From Symbiodinium microadriaticum (lineage: Eukaryota; Sar; Dinophyceae; Suessiales; Symbiodiniaceae): a DNA stretch of 64,000 nucleotides. The notes beneath the pieces were generated by a model. The model was given only the letters and a program-made list of their open reading frames with translations. It did no database searches and had not been told where the DNA came from. A program made the position numbers and the translations under genes. The stretch covers positions 99,965 to 163,964 of the forward strand of contig LSRX01000286.1 of NCBI GenBank assembly GCA_001939145.1, given 5' to 3'. Positions 1 to 11,886 of this stretch are shown one piece after another. Numbering within the stretch: the stretch's first letter is position 1; each line of letters begins with the position of its first letter.

Positions 1-540
1 CCTTGCTAGATTTGAGTACCAGGAAAAAGGGTGCCTGATTATAAGGGGACGCTGGGGAACCTAGTTTCGGAGTTCGGGATTCTGTTTGGTGTTTAGGGCT
101 ATAGGCTTCTGCGTTTAGGGTTTAGGGTTTGGGGTTTAGGGCTGTACGCCTCTAGGGTTAAGGCTTTGAAGTCTCGGGTCCAGCGCCTTGCCGCGAGCCG
201 GGTGGAGCATGGTTCACAGGTGGAAATCTGTGTGTAGTAGGACCGAACCTCACACAGATAACCCCCAAACTCAAGGCGTGGGGGCTTGTGGTTTAGGGTT
301 TCGGGCATTGCGGATGCAGAGTCTTCTTCCGGTTCGGTTTTGTAACAAAGGGTCTAGGGTTTAGGGTATTGAGTCTACCCAAAACCTGACGGCCTAAACC
401 CTAAATCTAGAAGCTTATAAATCCTGTTTAGATCCCTCTCCAACCCGAAGCAAGCTCCACACAACTCTCTAGAAACCCTAAACCCTAAACCCGAACCCCC
501 CGATCCTGAAGCCAAGGATAACGCAATCGGACCTGTGCGG

Positions 541-605
541 ATTCACGCAGCTCGCGGCCACGAAGACCGGCGCTGGTGTTCAGGGGCGGAACATTTTTGG
601 CCGAA
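541..605 (+). CDS. Possible exon upstream of the cyclase exons
   Basis: A CAG acceptor at about 549-551 is followed by an open, high-complexity stretch reading LAATKTGAGVQGRNIFGRSK. It contrasts with the repeat-like DNA around it. I cannot link it by phase or motif to the cyclase exon at 993. It could belong to the same gene or be chance. Confidence 0.2.
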
Positions 606-799
606 GTAAAGAGTGATATTACTTATCCTGAGTATTCCCATTAATTATACTTATAATTACTATGACAACTATAACCCACCCCAAAAGCCCTATTTAAATC
701 ATTGTGGCCCCTATGATACCCAAACCCTAAACCCTGAACCTTACACCGTAGACCGCCAGGGTTCCCTGATCGCGCAACGTGGAAGACTGGGCTCTTGTG

Positions 800-973
800 A
801 GGGGATTTGTTTTAATTTAAGTTACCATAATAAAGCAACCATAGTATTTACTATAGATCCCCACTACGGTAACTTAAACCTTAAACCCTAAACCCTTGAA
901 GGAATCCTTATAGATCCCTGAAAGGATCCCTATCTATGGTAACTCAAATAACAGTCCTTTAACAGGAACCCAG
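800..973. mobile_element. C-family element with three arms, upstream of a cyclase exon
   Basis: 'taatttaagttaccataata' and two 'ggtaact(t/c)aa' arms, then 'tttaacaggaacccag'. The exon at 993 begins 20 nt later, so the element lies in the intron before it. Confidence 0.65.
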
Positions 974-992
974 AAGAGACTTCCATGCGCAG

Positions 993-3900
993 GACTCCCG
1001 CCGAAGTCGTGGATTTCGTTGCCGACCTCTTTGGGAGGTTCCCAGAGAATCCAAAACCCCTTAATCAAGGAATATGCCTTAAATTATAATAGGAACCCTA
1101 ATAAGATTTAAGGTATATTCCTTAATTAAGGGGTTTTGGAGTCTTTGGGTTCGCGGTATCCCCAAGAGTGGCTCGAATGAGTCGACTTGGGGTTTCCCCC
1201 AAGCCCGGAACCCCAAACTAAACCCTAAGCCCTAAACCCTAAACCCTTGCACACCTAAGCCCTAAACTCTAAACCCTGGCACCCAAAACTCCAAACCCCC
1301 AAACCCTAAACCCTTGCAGACCTAAGCGAAACCCTAGCACCCTAAACTCGAACGGGCTTGCGGTCTTAGGGAGGGAGGCTCGAGAGTGAAAAGCCTGAGG
1401 GTGTATATTGTTACGACAGGAGAACGGCCCAGAATGGCCCTGAAGCTTAGGCTTTGGGGGTTTTGACCCAACACTCCCAGGTTTCAGGCGTTGGGGTCGA
1501 GAGCTTCAGAAGTTTCGGATTTAGGAGTTTAGGGGTTTAGGGGTTTAGGGGTTTAGGGTTCGGGACTGTTTGAAGCCTAGACTCTATCAAATGTGGTGAA
1601 AAGGCTGCTGGACGGAATCCTGCAGCATGCATTACTGGTACCAGATATCTCATAGTGCAGGCAAGCAGCGAACCCGTTCCAGGAAGCGCAGGTTTCGAGT
1701 AGAAGCAGCCTACCTTCAATTCTAAAGGAAGGGATCCTAAACATGGTGTCAGAGGGTTTGAGGTTTAGGGTTTAGGGTTTAGGGTTTAGCGTTTAGGGGG
1801 TTTTAGGGTTTGGGGTTTAGGGTTTAGGGTGCGTGCCTAACGGAGCTTTTTTCCACCAAGGGAGTAGACCCTGGTTGTGTTGGACGCAAGAACCCCCACG
1901 CGGAAGATCCTCGCGGGTGGCCTAGAGTCAGTCTTACCCATGGAGTCCATCCCTAAACCCCTAAACCCTAAACCCCTAAACCCTATAAACCCTAAACCCC
2001 TAAACCCTAAACCCCTAAACCCTAAAGCCCTAAACCCCTAAACCCCTAAACCCCTAAACCCTAAACCCTATACCCGCAAAGATTTCGTGAACGTCGCCGT
2101 GCCAGTCGGGTCGAAGCTGGAGCTTCGGCACATAGTCATCTCCAGTTCTCTAAATTAGGGTTCAGGGTTAAGGTTGTAGAATTTGAGGTTTAGGGTTCAG
2201 GGTTAAGGTTGTAGAATTTAGGGTTTAGGGTGCAGGGTCTTGAGGCTTGGGTCCTGACCGCTCAACCCTCTTCACCCTTCCTGCAGGTTTGATGTGCAGA
2301 CCGACAAATATGGCGTCTACAAGGCCGGAGCAAAGAGACTCCCACTGTTGATGATATAATCCTGCATTACTTGAAGGACCATTAACTATGGGAATAATGG
2401 TATCTTCCTTATTATGGGTAATGCAGGGTTTATAACTATATCATCCACCGTAATCGCTTGATTAAGACATATACCTGGCATCATCGTCAATTTTTGAAAT
2501 TTCCCCCAGCGTCTGAGGTATACTGTGTCCACATTCTTCTGACAGCTTCTTCTGTGGCTTCGACGAGACATTAAGCCTGGAGTGCCCCAACACCCCTCTT
2601 TCATTTGGGACCCTTTGTAGAGCAACGTCTTGAATTATGTTGGGCATCTTCTGCTGACGTAGAGGATTTTTCCTTAGACTAGAAGCCCCTAAGCCCCACG
2701 CCCTCTTTGCACAGCAGGTCGAAACCGTGGGCGACGCCTACATTGCAGGCCTTCGTGGGGTATTTATAGGAGCAGAGAAGACCACCTCGCCTAACGATCT
2801 CAGACTTAACAGTGTCTTTATCAGGGTTTGGCATGGCTGTAAAGGGGTTGAGGCGTTGCGCTTTGACCAAAGGCAGGGCCCGTGCAGTACGGTTCCTCTC
2901 TGGAACAGGAGTGGAAAATAATCCAAAGTGGTCGTTTGCTTCCCAAAATCCCGCTTAGAACCCTGACATTAAGGAGCCCTTTAAAGGGATGCAGGTTCCA
3001 ATCAATTCAGGCCCCGGTCGAGTAGAGGCTTGCGCACTCCAAGTTTGAAGCCCTGGACCTCGAAGCTCTCGACATTTGCTTTTGTTGATGGGGGGGGGGG
3101 AGTTTTGGGGTTTTAGGGGTTTAGAGGTTTAAGGGTTTAAAGCTTTAGTGTTTTAGGGTTTAGGGTTTAGGAGTGTAAGGTTTCTAGCTACAGAGGTTGG
3201 CTAGTTCGGGGTTCTATTAGGATGATGTAGGGGTTCACAGGGTCTTCGGGATGGGGTTGGGCAATCACATCTGGTCTGTTCTTGCTTTGGGCTTGCAGGT
3301 CCGGTGTTAGGGTCCAGGGTACAGTTGTTTCGTAAAGCCCAAACCCTAAACCCTCGAATCACTGTATGCTTTAGTGCTTAGGGTTAGTTCACAGGTTTAG
3401 GATTTAGGGGTAACCCTAATCCCTAAACGCTGTAAGTTTAGGGGTTTTGGATGTAATTACGGTAGGGGTAGGGGTAAACCCTAAACCCCAAACCCTAAAG
3501 CCTAAACCCAAAAAAAACCCTGAAGCCTAAGCCCTAAACCCGAACCACAGCAAGGCTTAAGTTCATCCCAGCCCTGCCTGCAGGTATGGCTGAGAACACG
3601 CTGACGACTGAGAACTCAGTGCTGAAGGCTTGAGCCGTACAGCGGTTCCGTAAAGGGATCCTTAAAGGGGTTCCTTAAAAGGTGGTCCATCAGGGATCTT
3701 ATAAGGGTTCGACAGGGGAGGTTTAGGGGTTACTTGGCACGTAAGGTTATTATAAGTACGTTAATTAATTGGCATTAAGCGTAGTTATGAATCTAGTTCC
3801 CTTGCTTCTAACGTACTAAGCCCCAGGATCCTTAGTACCTCAACCCGCTCTTACTGGAACATTGTAGATCCCGTTCTTTCAGGAACCCTTTTCGGAACCT

Positions 3901-6900
3901 TGGTATCTAATTTCCATGATCCGTTAAGTGGCGCAGGGTTTCGAGCGATCGTCGGAGATCCTCGGGGTTTCGGAGCTTCAGGGTTTCGGGTTTCGAGACT
4001 TAGGGTTGAGGGTTGAGGGTTGAGGGATTTAGGGTTTCGGTTTAGGGTTTCGGTTTGGGGTTTAGGGTTAAGGGTTGAGGGTTTAGGGATTTAGGGCATT
4101 TAGGGTTTAGGATTTCGGTTTAGGGTTGAGGGTTACGGTGTAACCTTGGATAAGCTACGTAGTTGAAAGTATCTGCGAACCCCACTGTAACTCTTCAGCC
4201 CCGTGCAATAGCATCGCACCCCCTGGCCCCTGTAGTAGAAGCCTGAAAGTTGGAACATTATCATCCTCGCTCGGTTTAAAGTAAATATAAGGCATCCTAG
4301 CGCTAATCATCCTAAATCCATGTTCCAAATTTCTGGGCTGCACTATATAAGAGACCACAAAACACCTGTTGGAAACACAAAACAAACGAATCCCCGTAGT
4401 CCCGAATATAGGGGCCTACATAAGTACCTATACCAGGTTGGGGGTCCCTTATTCTAACTGTGGTATAATATTCCCCAAAACCCTATTCTAATCATTAAGG
4501 CCCCTAAACCCTAAACCCTTATAGTAGCCCTTTAAGGAACCCTTTAAGGAACCCTTAAAAGGGACCCCCTCCAAAAAAGACACCTATTTTTGTCGCCCTT
4601 TACCGCAGCCGGCGATGGCGCAGGTAGTCCAGTTTGGCTTGGCCATGATAGAGGACTCTGCGAGGGCTTAACCCGAAGAGCCCTAAGAGCCCTAAGAACC
4701 CTAAAAACCCTAAGAGCCCTAAACCCTCAGAGCCCTAAACCCTAAGAACCCTAAGCCCTAGTTGCTGCGGTGTTCTAGGTTTTCGGGTTTCACACCCTGT
4801 TCAGGGCTTCCGAGGGTTCTATGAGGGCTTTATATGGGTTCTACAGGGGTTGAAGGGATTTAGGTCTCAGGGGCTTGGGGTGCTAGGTGTTCAGGCGTTT
4901 TAGGGCTTAGGGTTTGGCGTTTAGGGTTTGGGTTGCATGGTTAGGATTTAGGACGATGGGTTGAATGGTTACTTGGAGGTTCATGGGTAGCTATAAGTGG
5001 GGTTATAAGTAGGGTAACTATAACTATAACCCATACTAGCGACTTATACACTACTTATAACTACCCATGAACCTCCAAGTAGGATTTGGGACGATAGGGT
5101 TCAGGGTTCAAGGCCCAGGGTTGCACCCTAAGCCCTAAGCCCAAAGCCCGAAACCCTAAGACCAGAACCCGAAGCCCAGAACCCTAAGCAAAGAATTCTA
5201 AGCTCAGGTACCGGAAACCCCAAAATGCGCTGAACCCAAGCAGGGCCTTAAGCCCGACAGCCCAAAAGGTCCCTGGGCCTGACGGACGCTAGGGCCTTAG
5301 GGTTTAGGGAGTTTAGGGGTTTAGGCGGTTTAGGGTATAGTGGTGGCGTCCAGTCCGGCGAACTATAAGCCTGTCGCTCTTCTGAATGGTGTTGCCCAAT
5401 TATGGCAGTCGCATCTCAGGGCCACCACAGGAGAACACCTTTACTGGCCAAATACGAACCCCGGCAACTTGGGGGACGCGGAAGTGTGCATACAGGGTAC
5501 GCCCCGGCAGCCAGCAAATGCGCAGTAGTGAGCTTCGTGGACATACAAGCTGCATGCTATGAAGCTAGACGCAGATAGACGCCACCTCCTATTTGAGGGC
5601 TTTAGGGCCAAACCTTCATCCCCGAACCCTAGGCCCGAAAAAATCCCTACCACGACTACCACAACGACAACTACTAATTACTGCCTACCACTACCACTAC
5701 CCACTACCACAACGACGACGACTGCTACTAGTACCATTGCCAAGCCAAGAACGCCCTAAGCTGCGGGGGCTGTTCAAGGAGACTTCGGCCTGGGCGAGAG
5801 CGCTGGGAGTTCAGGCGCGGACCCATGGGACTTGGTAGCTCAAGAGGGGTTCGGGTTTAGGGTTTCTAGGGTCAAAGTTTTGGGGTTTGGGGTTTGGGGT
5901 CAAAGTTTTGGGGTTTAGGGTTTAGGGCTAAAGTTTTGGGGTTTGGGGTTTAGGGTTCAGGGCCAAAGTTTTGGGGTTTAGGGTTTAGGTTTCGNAATGT
6001 AAACCCATATAAATTTTAAAATAAACCAGTATAAACCCATATAAACGCTAAACAAAACAAGTATAAACCCATAAAAACCCTAAACTAACCCAATATAAAC
6101 CCATAAGACCTCTAGAGAGCGAAAACGGCTGTTTGGATTTAGTGTTTAGGGTTAATAGTACAGCGGCATGGACAATTCGTACGAGTATTCACTTGCAGTC
6201 CAGCCCCTGAAACCCTCTTCTAAGAACCCTTATAGATCCCTTAAAGGCGTAAAACCCTCTTATAAGAGCCCTTCTAGATCCCTTAAAGGAGCCCCTAAAA
6301 GCCTCTTATAAGTGCACATGTATAATTCATGCTATTGTATGCATACACGTATATCTGTCGCTATCTGTATGATTGTTTATCTATCGAGCTATATCCAGTT
6401 ATCTAACCTATCCAATTTATGTAATCTGTCCAACCTGTCTGACCTATCTGGTCTATCTTATCGTCTATAACCTTTCGAACCTACCTTGCCGCTTCACCCA
6501 GTCGTCAGATATTTGGATTTCGGAATTCCGCAGTCTTTGGCTACGACGGACTCCGAAAGATGTAAATCCCAAGCTTAAGCCCTAAAACCCTAAACCCTAA
6601 ACAGCAATCCTGAACCCTAGGGCTCCATGCAAATATATCTCGTATGGGTATTCGCAAGAATAATCTTCAATGAGACCATGGTATAAACAACTCAAACCAC
6701 AAAGCCCTTGAGCGCCTTGAAAGGTTCCGCAGGATTTTCCAACAAGACTATGCTTGAGAATCCTCTGTGGGAAGGTGACCTGTCGTGTCGGCGTTCACCA
6801 CGGCGAGTGCGTGGGCGGAATTGCCGCGTCCTCGGTAGAGGACCCTCAGCTGGGCTCCTGTTCGGGGGTTTAACTTAAGTTACCATAGTAAAGAAACCAT

Positions 6901-9900
6901 ATTATTTTCTATGGATCCCCATCATGGTATCTTAAATAAAACCCCTTAACAAGAACCCAGTAATTGGTAATATAAGCCTCTTCCTTAAGGTTCCTTGTTA
7001 GAATATGATATACCCCTTTGAAACCCCATTCGAATTGTTCAGGCCTCTAAACCCTACGTCCCTTATAGAACCCTTCGAAGGAAGCCAACCCTAAACCCTA
7101 AATCCTGAACCCTAGACCCAAAACCCTAAACCTAAACCCGAAACCCTAAACCCTAAACCCTAAATCCTACTACACCCTCAACCCAAAACCCTAAGTGTGA
7201 GTTGAGGGCTTTGGGATGAGGTAGGGTTCAGGTTAGAGGGTTTAGGAATGTTTAGGGCTTAGGGTTTAGGGTTTGTAGGTAAGCCTCAACCTATGCATTT
7301 TTTGAGGTACATACATTTTCTACCAGAACTGACAAGGCTAGCTTTCTTTTGGGCCAAGGTAGTCAGCCCCCAAGTTAGGGCTTGCACGGGTTTACGTTTT
7401 GTGCCTGGATAACGAAGCCACAAGAAAGCTTACCAATGATATGCGTGTTTGTTGTATATGACACGGCAGCTTGCGTGATGCCAATGGCATGAGGAGGTGT
7501 GTAATAGTTTGAACTTAGCGCTGATATTAGGTTTAATTCCCAACGGTTTGCCATCAATGCGTCAACAGGACCTGTTTGCGTCTGGCGTTGTTCGTGCACG
7601 GTTTACCCAGTCCACCCAAAATAGCTCCCAGCCCCAAAACCAAAGGCAGAAGGAGTGCTAGATGTCTATTCTTACTATTCAGGCTAGCCGTGGACCTGTT
7701 CGGTGAAACCCGTCACTGAGGTGTGAGCAAGGCTATGTGCCAAATGCATTCATCTGTTCGCGAAGCTGGCCAAATAGCCTGCATGCACAGAACGATATTC
7801 CACATCCTCTGCTGCTGCCACGACCTGGTTTCCTCGACGCCGAGCGCAAGCAAGAGCTCTTTCCTGACTGTACAGGCAGTATCGCAGTAAACCCTAAACC
7901 CCTAAACCCCTAAACCCCTAAACCCCGAAACCCTAAACCCCGAAACCCTAAACCCCTAAACCCCTAAACCCCTAAACCACTAAACCCTAAACCAAAAAGG
8001 CTTTACAGGATTTTTGGGCTTCCAGGTGTGGGTAAAGCAGTGTGTCGGCTCCACCTCAAGGGTCTTCTGGCTTGTTGCAAGTTTTCCTTGGAAGTCCGGC
8101 TACAAGTTCTTTCGTTTGGGGGGTTTAAGTTGCTTGCGGTTTAGGGTTTAGGTTTCAGGGTAGTTGCCCCTCTAAATCCTAAACCCTAAACCCTAAACCC
8201 TAAACCGCTGCTGCCCTGCTTCCCAAGTCCCCTGATTCTGCAAAGGTGGGCAAGGGGATGCAGCGCGCGTTCCCCAGTTTGACTGGAAGCGTGGGCGCAG
8301 GGTTGAACCCCAAACCCCGGACCAAAGGTCAATGGCAAATAAGCCCAATCCCTAAACCTGAAGCCCTAAGCCCCAAATCCAGAACCGCTAAACCGAAGCT
8401 CTAAACCAAAAGCGGTAATGTAGAAGCCTAAATAATAACCAATACTACGCGCTCCTTATAACAATTTTAGCACTAAGGAGCCCGAAACCCCATTCTAATC
8501 ATTAAGGCCGCTACAGTATAAACCCTAAACCCTGAACCGGGAACCCTAAACCCTAAACCTTGAACTTTGATCCTAGAGTCTAAGCTTTCCTTGCATCTTC
8601 AACCCGAAGTCCTAAGCATTTCCTCTGATGGACAAAGCCTCAGATCACCTGTAGGGTTTAGGGTTCAGGGTTTAAGGTTTAGGGTCTAGGGTTTAAGGGC
8701 TGTGATCTCCGGAATAGGGTTATTTAGCATTTACGGCCAGCTTAGGGTTTTCGGGGCTGGGCGTTTTAGGCTTAGGGCTGCGAGCTCCGGGAATTCGTGT
8801 GTAATCCCTCTTCTGGATAACGCAGAGTTGTGCCCTAACCGAAACGTTAAATCCCGAAACCCCCAAAAGCCCAAACCCCTGAAACCCAAGTCCAAAACCC
8901 CTAGCCCCAAATCCAGTAAACAAAAACCCAGCCGCAAATCCTAAACTCCACCCTAAACCCTTAAGCCCCTAAGCTCCTAAGCCCCGAAACTCCTAAGCCC
9001 CCAGAACTCCAAATCTACACCTCAAAATCCAAAAGTCCATTCGGAAGTTCGCTGGGCCCAAAGCTCCTCCGTGCAGACTGAAAGCTCCTGCAAACTCCAG
9101 GGTTTTGGGGTTTGGGGATTTAGGGTTTAAGGTTTAGGGTTTGGGGTTTAAAGTTCAGGGTTTAAGGTTTGGGTTTTAGGGTTCAGGGCTTAAAGTTTAG
9201 GGTTTAAGGTTTAGGGTTTAGGGCTTAAAGTTTTAAGTCTTAAAACCAGAGGGCGGCAGCATTGGAGGCCCGATCGATCCTCAGCTTCTAGAGCTTCAGA
9301 AGGCCTCCTCGCGCGAAGTGGGCTCGACCGGATTCAGTTCCGCCCAGAGACTCCAAAACCCCTTCATGAAGGAATATACTTTAGACTATAAATAGGAACC
9401 CTAGTAAGACTTAAGGTATATTCCTTAAGGGGTTTTGGAGTCTCTGGGCGGAGCCGGAGACCATGNTCTAATCATTAAGGCCGCTACAGTATAAACCCTA
9501 AACCCTGAACCGGGAACCCTAAACCCTAAACCTTGAACTTTGATCCTAGAGTCTAAGCTTTCCTTGCATCTTCAACCCGAAGTCCTAAGCATTTCCTCTG
9601 ATGGACAAAGCCTCAGATCACCTGTAGGGTTTAGGGTTCAGGGTTTAAGGTTTAGGGTCTAGGGTTTAAGGGCTGTGATCTCCGGAATAGGGTTATTTAG
9701 CATTTACGGCCAGCTTAGGGTTTTCGGGGCTGGGCGTTTTAGGCTTAGGGCTGCGAGCTCCGGGAATTCGTGTGTAATCCCTCTTCTGGATAACGCAGAG
9801 TTGTGCCCTAACCGAAACGTTAAATCCCGAAACCCCCAAAAGCCCAAACCCCTGAAACCCAAGTCCAAAACCCCTAGCCCCAAATCCAGTAAACAAAAAC

Positions 9901-10582
9901 CCAGCCGCAAATCCTAAACTCCACCCTAAACCCTTAAGCCCCTAAGCTCCTAAGCCCCGAAACTCCTAAGCCCCCAGAACTCCAAATCTACACCTCAAAA
10001 TCCAAAAGTCCATTCGGAAGTTCGCTGGGCCCAAAGCTCCTCCGTGCAGACTGAAAGCTCCTGCAAACTCCAGGGTTTTGGGGTTTGGGGATTTAGGGTT
10101 TAAGGTTTAGGGTTTGGGGTTTAAAGTTCAGGGTTTAAGGTTTGGGTTTTAGGGTTCAGGGCTTAAAGTTTAGGGTTTAAGGTTTAGGGTTTAGGGCTTA
10201 AAGTTTTAAGTCTTAAAACCAGAGGGCGGCAGCATTGGAGGCCCGATCGATCCTCAGCTTCTAGAGCTTCAGAAGGCCTCCTCGCGCGAAGTGGGCTCGA
10301 CCGGATTCAGTTCCGCCCAGAGACTCCAAAACCCCTTCATGAAGGAATATACTTTAGACTATAAATAGGAACCCTAGTAAGACTTAAGGTATATTCCTTA
10401 AGGGGTTTTGGAGTCTCTGGGCGGAGCCGGAGACCATGCAGATCTCCCCTCAACGGTTCTCTTCGGAGGAAGAGCACGAAGTTCCCCAGCAGGTTCCTTT
10501 TGGATCCCGCCTTGGAGGTGGACGCTACCACTACATCCCCCCAAGGGACATTCTGGATGCCCTTGGCCGGGCCCACCGGTAG
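993..10582 (+). CDS. Class III adenylate/guanylate cyclase, 3' part, multi-exon
   Basis: Catalytic domain of a class III nucleotide cyclase, which makes cAMP or cGMP from ATP or GTP. Exons read from the sequence: 993-1037 (TPAEVVDFVADLFGR), 2287-2323 (FDVQTDKYGVYK), 2718-2748 (VETVGDAYIA), 3584-3627 (GMAENTLTTENSVLK), 4624-4653 (VVQFGLAMIE), 5779-5814 (ETSAWARALGVQ), 6775 to 6834 or 6840 (starts VTCRVGVHHGECVGG), perhaps 7683-7702 (LAVDLFG), and a last exon from about 10421/10427 to the TAG at 10580-10582 (contains MQISPQRF). The first seven join in phase and follow the order of the family: VxLxNDLFxxFD, VETxGDAY with its metal-binding Asp, and RxGVHxGxCxGG. Donors are GT, GC (after 2323, 2748, 3627, 5814) and GA (after 4653). 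The 5' end, with the first metal-binding motif and any membrane part, lies outside or was not found. Exons between 7702 and 10421 are unresolved. Substrate choice cannot be told. Confidence 0.82.
1038..1150. mobile_element. Palindromic element A, copy 1 (intron end)
   Basis: Left arm gttcccagagaatccaaaac, right arm mirrored as gttttggagtctttgggt. The arms share about 45 complementary bases including ccttaat-aaggaatat. The left edge is the GT donor of the first cyclase exon, fixed by the LFGR|FD continuity to the next exon. Confidence 0.85.
2347..2452. mobile_element. Palindromic element B, copy 1
   Basis: Left gttgatgatataatcctgca, right arm gcagggtttataactatatc with atcatccaccgta. It lies 23 nt into the cyclase intron that starts at 2324. 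Confidence 0.8.
4406..4510. mobile_element. Palindromic element F, copy 1
   Basis: 'ataggggcctacataagtac' and 'ctattctaatcattaaggcc', with the typical centre 'ggggtcccttattctaactg'. Confidence 0.75.
4966..5082. mobile_element. Palindromic element E, copy 1
   Basis: acttggaggttcatgggtag and ctacccatgaacctccaagt are fully complementary; the inner 'ggggttataagtagggtaac' is mirrored loosely. In a cyclase intron. Confidence 0.9.
5340..5528 (+). pseudogene. Open fragment in a cyclase intron, weakly reverse-transcriptase-like
   Basis: A 62-residue frame lies inside the intron between cyclase exons 4624-4653 and 5779-5814. Its start, SSPANYKPVALLNGVAQLW, resembles the NYRPIxLLN motif found in reverse transcriptases of non-LTR retrotransposons. 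The rest does not continue like a reverse transcriptase and no YxDD box follows. It may be a short retroelement remnant or chance resemblance. The next kilobase holds only an ACN trinucleotide tract and TTTAGGG-type repeats. Confidence 0.25.
5645..5745. repeat. Degenerate ACC/ACG/ACT trinucleotide tract
   Basis: About 100 bp made mostly of ACN triplets (ccacgactaccacaacgac and similar). It lies in a cyclase intron just upstream of the exon at 5779. Translated it would be poly-Thr, but no splice or motif evidence supports that. Confidence 0.6.
6865..6960. mobile_element. Palindromic element C, copy 2
   Basis: gggtttaacttaagttaccatag to tggtatcttaaataaaacc, then 'ccttaacaagaacccag'. It lies just downstream of the cyclase exon at 6775. 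Confidence 0.75.
9341..9450. mobile_element. Palindromic element A, copy 2 (in duplicated segment)
   Basis: Arms run from cgcccagagactccaaaacc to its complement ending ctctgggcg. The loop contains a diverged gggttcctat-type centre. Identical to the copy 973 bp downstream. Confidence 0.85.
10273..10318 (+). CDS. Candidate penultimate cyclase exon, second copy of the duplication
   Basis: After the acceptor ctagagcttcag the frame reads KASSREVGSTGFSSA up to the left edge of the A element at 10314. If the A element is spliced out, the next coding sequence is the cyclase terminal exon. The same sequence occurs 973 bp upstream. Exact splice positions are unclear and homology to cyclases is not obvious here. 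Confidence 0.35.
10314..10423. mobile_element. Palindromic element A, copy 3
   Basis: Second copy of the duplicated pair. Its right edge, tctctgggcggag, lies immediately before the cyclase terminal exon (CCGGAGACCATG), so it occupies the 3' end of the last intron. Confidence 0.85.
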
Positions 10583-10950
10583 CTTCGTGACTTTCACATC
10601 CGTATTGCCAGTTTTGGAAGCGGAGGGTTTGCGCAGAAAGAACGGCTGAATAACGGTTAAGGCAGGCAGCATGCCGTTTGGCGGCCAGAGTCTAGTGAAA
10701 TACCCTTGAATTAACAATCAGGATTTTCGGTTGTAGGATTTGGGTTTCGGGTGTAGGGGGATGATTGATATGAATCGGGTTCGAGGTTTATGCGATTCAG
10801 AAGCAATGTTTACGGTTCAGGGCTTAGGGTGCAGCTTCCGAGCTCGCGCTCTAGGCTATCATCTCTTCGGCAGCCTGATGGGGCAAGTAGATACCCTGGA
10901 GGCCGGAAAGGGGAAAGGCGGTAATTACCCTATTGGGGTTAAAGGCTGGG

Positions 10951-11072
10951 TCTTGCTTGGAGGTTCATGTGTCGTTTTGAGCGGGGTTATAAGTAGGGCA
11001 ACTATAATTATAAAAATTACCCATGTTAGGGGACTTATAACCCTACTTATAACTACCCATGAACCTCCAAGC
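10951..11072. mobile_element. Palindromic element E, copy 2
   Basis: cttgcttggaggttcatgtg to ctacccatgaacctccaagc with a mirrored 'ggttataagtagggcaacta'. Confidence 0.85.
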
Positions 11073-11886
11073 GGGGTCTGTATGTAGTTTCCGTTCAGTG
11101 TTTGGGGTACATAGTTGCGGACACGGGGATGTTGTTGATTAGGGCTTCGTAGTAGAGTAGGTAAGATATTCCCTACATTCTCTGAAAGGTTGACCTTGAG
11201 TTCGCCTAGGACACTGGACAAGCAAGCTAAACTCCAGCACTCTAAGCTCCAAGACCCTACAACCCTAAAGACTTGTTGATTTAGGGTTTTGGGCTTGGGC
11301 GCAGGATGTTTGAAAGGGTTCAAAGTGTTCCCAAGACATGACGAACTCAAGCGTAGTATTCGGGCTTGAATAATTAGCATACAGTTCCTTTCAAGGGTTC
11401 TTTTGAGGGTTCTATAAGGGGCTGAGGGTTTAAGATACACTAAGGGGCTCTTATTAATTTGTAGCACTATTGCTTGGGGCTCCGTATTGTATCTACAGCA
11501 CAAGACCGGCACAACACCAGAGCCCCTAAGGAGGTANGTGAAACCCCAACTCCCCAACACGCTTTCGAGAGTTTCTCCGCGCATCCTAAACCCTAAACCC
11601 TAAACCCTTCAAGGAAGGGGGTGGTGGGCGGAAGCTACGGTGTTCCGGTGGATTCTTGTGGGGTCGTTTAGGGCTTAGGGTTTAGGGCATTACGGGCTAG
11701 GGTAGGGTTTTGGAGTTTAGGGTTTTGGGGTTTAGGATTTAGGGTTTAGGGGTTAGGGTTTAGGGGTTTAGGGGTTTAGGGCTTAGGGTTTAGGGTTTAG
11801 GGTTTTGGGGTTTAGGGTTTAGGGTTTGGACAACCCGGGGTTTAGATTTCCGAGGGATTTATGTAGTTTTCTTGCCCGTTTTGCAG

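Larger units (their letters stand above)
8495..10437. repeat. Exact 973-bp direct duplication at a single N
   Basis: Sequence from about 8495-9465 is repeated from about 9467-10437 with an offset of 973 bp, and I see no differences on reading. The second copy begins directly after a single N at 9466. Each copy carries an F-element remnant, telomere-like repeats, a candidate exon and a palindromic A element. Perfect identity starting exactly at an N suggests unmerged overlapping contig ends rather than a biological duplication. The region is an intron of the cyclase gene. Confidence 0.9.

Noticed and set aside
8702..9917. Two identical sets of 67-80 codon frames on both strands
   Set aside because: Copies of the duplicated 973-bp block; translations are of telomere-like repeats (KPKPLKPKSKTPSPK type).
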